Under the pieces are notes generated by a model, which made no database searches, was not told the origin of the DNA, and saw only the letters and a list, made by a program, of their open reading frames with translations. DNA of 27,500 bases from Chara braunii (taxonomy: Eukaryota > Streptophyta > Charophyceae > Charales > Characeae), in assembly GCA_003427395.1 (NCBI GenBank), contig BFEA01000187.1, positions 314,596 to 342,095 on the forward strand, in the 5' to 3' direction. Shown in pieces: positions 25,566 through 27,500 of this stretch. Position numbers and translations under genes: made by a program. How positions within the stretch are numbered: position 1 is the stretch's first letter; the number at the start of each line of letters is the position of its first letter.

Positions 25566-27384
25566 TTCCATGGATGTAGACCAGCTTCTCGAGGGAATCA
25601 GATGACAAACGGTTCCTTCTCTTTGAGTGAACTAAGTCCATGGATGCCCTCTTATGCTCAAGGGGGTTGCCTGCATGCCCATGACCTTCACAACAATGTC
25701 CTGAAGGCCTGGAAGATCCCCGCCGTTTGCGGCCCAACAGTCCGCAAGGTTCAACCACGAGACATCATCCCTCGCAAACCTTCTCCACATCTTGTCATTT
25801 TTGTGGTTCTTCTCATGCATTCCAGGCTTCTTGTGAAAGTGCCACAGATGCCCCCACATGTCTAAATGTTTTTTGCTTTCCCACTCCCCCCCCTTGCCTC
25901 AAGAAAAAACACATTGCATTTTGGACCAATGCACTGTCCGGATCAAGGAGCCAACGTGGCTCTTTCCCCCTCGAGTCTAGAAGGAATGCAAATGCGTGCA
26001 ACGACTGCCTCATCATCTGCATGTGATCCCTTAGCTTCAACATCACATCTTCACACTCCATCCTCGTCAGCACAATGTTTGTCAACTTACGATCCATGAG
26101 GCCATCGTACTCCATAAGTTTCGTAGGGGAAGTGCCTTCTACGTCCATCCTTTTTAGGAGGCTGTAGACCGGTTGCATGATAGACACAATCTTCTTCACT
26201 TCCGGCCACCAAGACTCTGACCTCACGGTGTAGTATACGAGTTCAACCTTCCTGTGCAACTTCCCCCCCGACCATCTCAATGCCTTCCACTTTGCTGCCT
26301 CCCTTCCATCCACCATGTCTGTCAGACCATCCTCTCAGTCTGCCAGCCGCTGCAACATCATGTAGATAGATCCAAACCAGACCTTAGTGGGGCGCAGCAA
26401 GGACAACGAGTCATCGATCGACATTATTAATACATGGGTGACATGATGATTTATGATGAACTTAACGATCGTGTTAGCAGTCTTCACAATTTCCTTGATC
26501 CATAGCAGGTTGCTCAGGTCCTTGAGTAGATAACTCCACCAGTGCCCCACACGGTATCCAAGGGATCCTGGCCACATCCTTATCCTTCTGCCGCTCAAGT
26601 ATCTGTGGCGCCTTTTTGTTGACCTCTACATTGTCAGTGCAGATCACGTTGATGCAACACAAACCAATCTCCCGCATCACGTGCTCCCACAAGCTCACCA
26701 GCGCTGCGACATGCTTTCTCCTCCCTGTCATTGTGACCGTCGCCACAAGCCCCGCCTCTTGTTCCCCGCATGCCAAGAAGTTCATTATTGGTTGATTCTT
26801 ACAGTCAATTGACCAGTCTGTGATGAACGTGCATCCAGAGGAACCCCAACATGTGGTTAGTGGCTCCACCGACTTTTGAATCTTCAAGTAGATGACGTCC
26901 AATATTACCGTCCGCATGTGCTTGTATGAAGGTAGCTTCACCTTTGGCCTGACGCTCGCCACCTCCAAGCACACGTTATGGAATGCTTGAGTAATGTCCA
27001 TGTTTAGGAAATTGAACGTGATGTCGGCTCTGAGCATGGCCTCCGCCCATGCAATGTCCAACCTCCTTTGTGCATCGTTGTCCACCCACCTGCGTATGCT
27101 GCTCTGCTGCTTGACGACTGTTTGAACAGTCGATCATTGCCTCGTCGAGTGGTGCAGCAAGTATGGTAGCAACACCAGCACCGAACCACCCCATGACACG
27201 CGGTGGTTGGGGCTCATCCAAGTTAGGGTCATCCAAGCCGTCGGCTCTGGAAACGGCATGGTCATGAAAAAGTCGGGATTAACCAGCCCGCCCTTTGTAG
27301 TTCTTCAACAAATACTTAGTATTCTTGGTGTTGGGGAGGACCTTTGCACCGGCATCAACCAAAAATCAAATTATCTCCGCTGTC

Positions 27385-27500
27385 CGCATTGCACACGACT
27401 TCATGATTTGAAGAAAATGATCGACAACCTTTGAGGCGGAACCCCTGAAAAAGGTGGAGCACATCCTGCACCTGATCGAGTAAGCGTCCTTTGGCAGAAA
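27385..27500 (-). pseudogene. BED-type zinc finger of the hAT pseudogene
   Basis: Reading from the window edge, the ligands are Cys and Cys in CRMCSTFFRGSAS, then His in VVDHFLQ and Cys in IMKSC: C-x2-C-x13-H-x7-C, the DNA-binding BED finger typical of hAT transposases. A TGA follows eight codons after the last Cys. Confidence 0.75.

Larger units (their letters stand above)
24908..27500 (-). pseudogene. hAT-superfamily transposase pseudogene (BED finger, DUF659, C-terminal dimerisation)
   Basis: Minus-strand transposase that would cut and paste a DNA transposon; the 5-prime end lies beyond the window. Domain order: BED zinc finger (27500-27385), DUF659/RNase H-like core (about 27115-26340) with candidate catalytic Asp in CTFITDWSID (26816-26818) and in ICTDNVEVN (26633-26635), insert and helical region (26316-25813), hAT dimerisation region with HSKRRNRLSSDSLEKLVYIH (about 25626-25567), then a charged tail to TAG at 24908. 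Lesions seen: TGA 27366-27368, TAA 27279-27281, frameshift near 27120, frameshift near 26550 just after RIPWIPCGA, TGA 26335-26337, frameshifts near 25860, 25690 and 25570, TAG 25418-25420 and TAG 25301-25303. The usual ERNWS motif is degraded: Glu kept, Trp replaced by Arg. Clearly dead, but recognisable throughout. Confidence 0.93.

Noticed and set aside
24908-25865. Plus-strand frames opposite the hAT tail
   Set aside because: Antisense shadows of the minus-strand transposase frame.

Overview
This looks like nuclear DNA of a large, repeat-rich eukaryotic genome. The evidence is long CT/AG, AT, CA, ATTG and TTTC microsatellites, GT-AG introns with T-rich interiors, a TATA box and AATAAA signal, and decayed eukaryotic transposable elements (a Ty3/gypsy gag-pol, an LTR element with a tRNA-Asp type primer site, and a BED-finger/DUF659 hAT transposase). 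The style of the hAT and gypsy proteins fits a streptophyte alga such as Chara or another plant-lineage genome. That assignment rests on recognition, not on a search. No rRNA, intact tRNA, bacterial operon or CRISPR array is present, and no intact conserved host gene was recognised.

Layout. 1-3060: microsatellites and short tandem repeats, no gene. 3060-4170: two diverged copies of a repeat whose minus-strand translations still match, plus small GGACCGGTCC repeats. 4170-6310: minus-strand wreck of a Ty3/gypsy element, in the order gag zinc knuckle, protease-position segment, pre-RT linker, RT. 6430-7080: GC-rich low-complexity tract. 7080-10640: the most unusual part, a run of many unrelated perfect short hairpins. 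It overlaps a tRNA-like repeat, a candidate five-exon plus-strand gene (8072-8838), a TATA box (9306), a seven-copy 54-bp minisatellite with a mostly open reading frame (9519-9971) and an AATAAA (10639).

11441-16775: an old LTR element. Two diverged direct repeats of about 0.5 kb end in CTCGACA, a tRNA-Asp-like primer site sits 2 bp inside the left one, and a broken gag-like frame follows. The interior carries two unusual arrays: a conserved 19-22 bp core repeated at least 8 times with unrelated spacers (13416-14223), and a ~122-bp array (14574-15185) that shares a core with the 9.6 kb minisatellite.

16776-24900: mostly AT-rich or simple-sequence DNA. It holds a second hairpin cluster (17705-17808), a second copy of the tRNA-like/palindrome repeat (18326-18480), large microsatellites, and two weak divergent coding candidates around 22.9 kb. 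24908-27500: minus-strand hAT transposase pseudogene with at least ten lesions and a long charged C-terminal tail, running off the right edge.

No functioning pathway can be read from the window. Its interest lies in structure: dense non-homologous hairpins, core-only conserved arrays, a core shared between two arrays 5 kb apart, and apparent covariation of a stem between two LTR copies.
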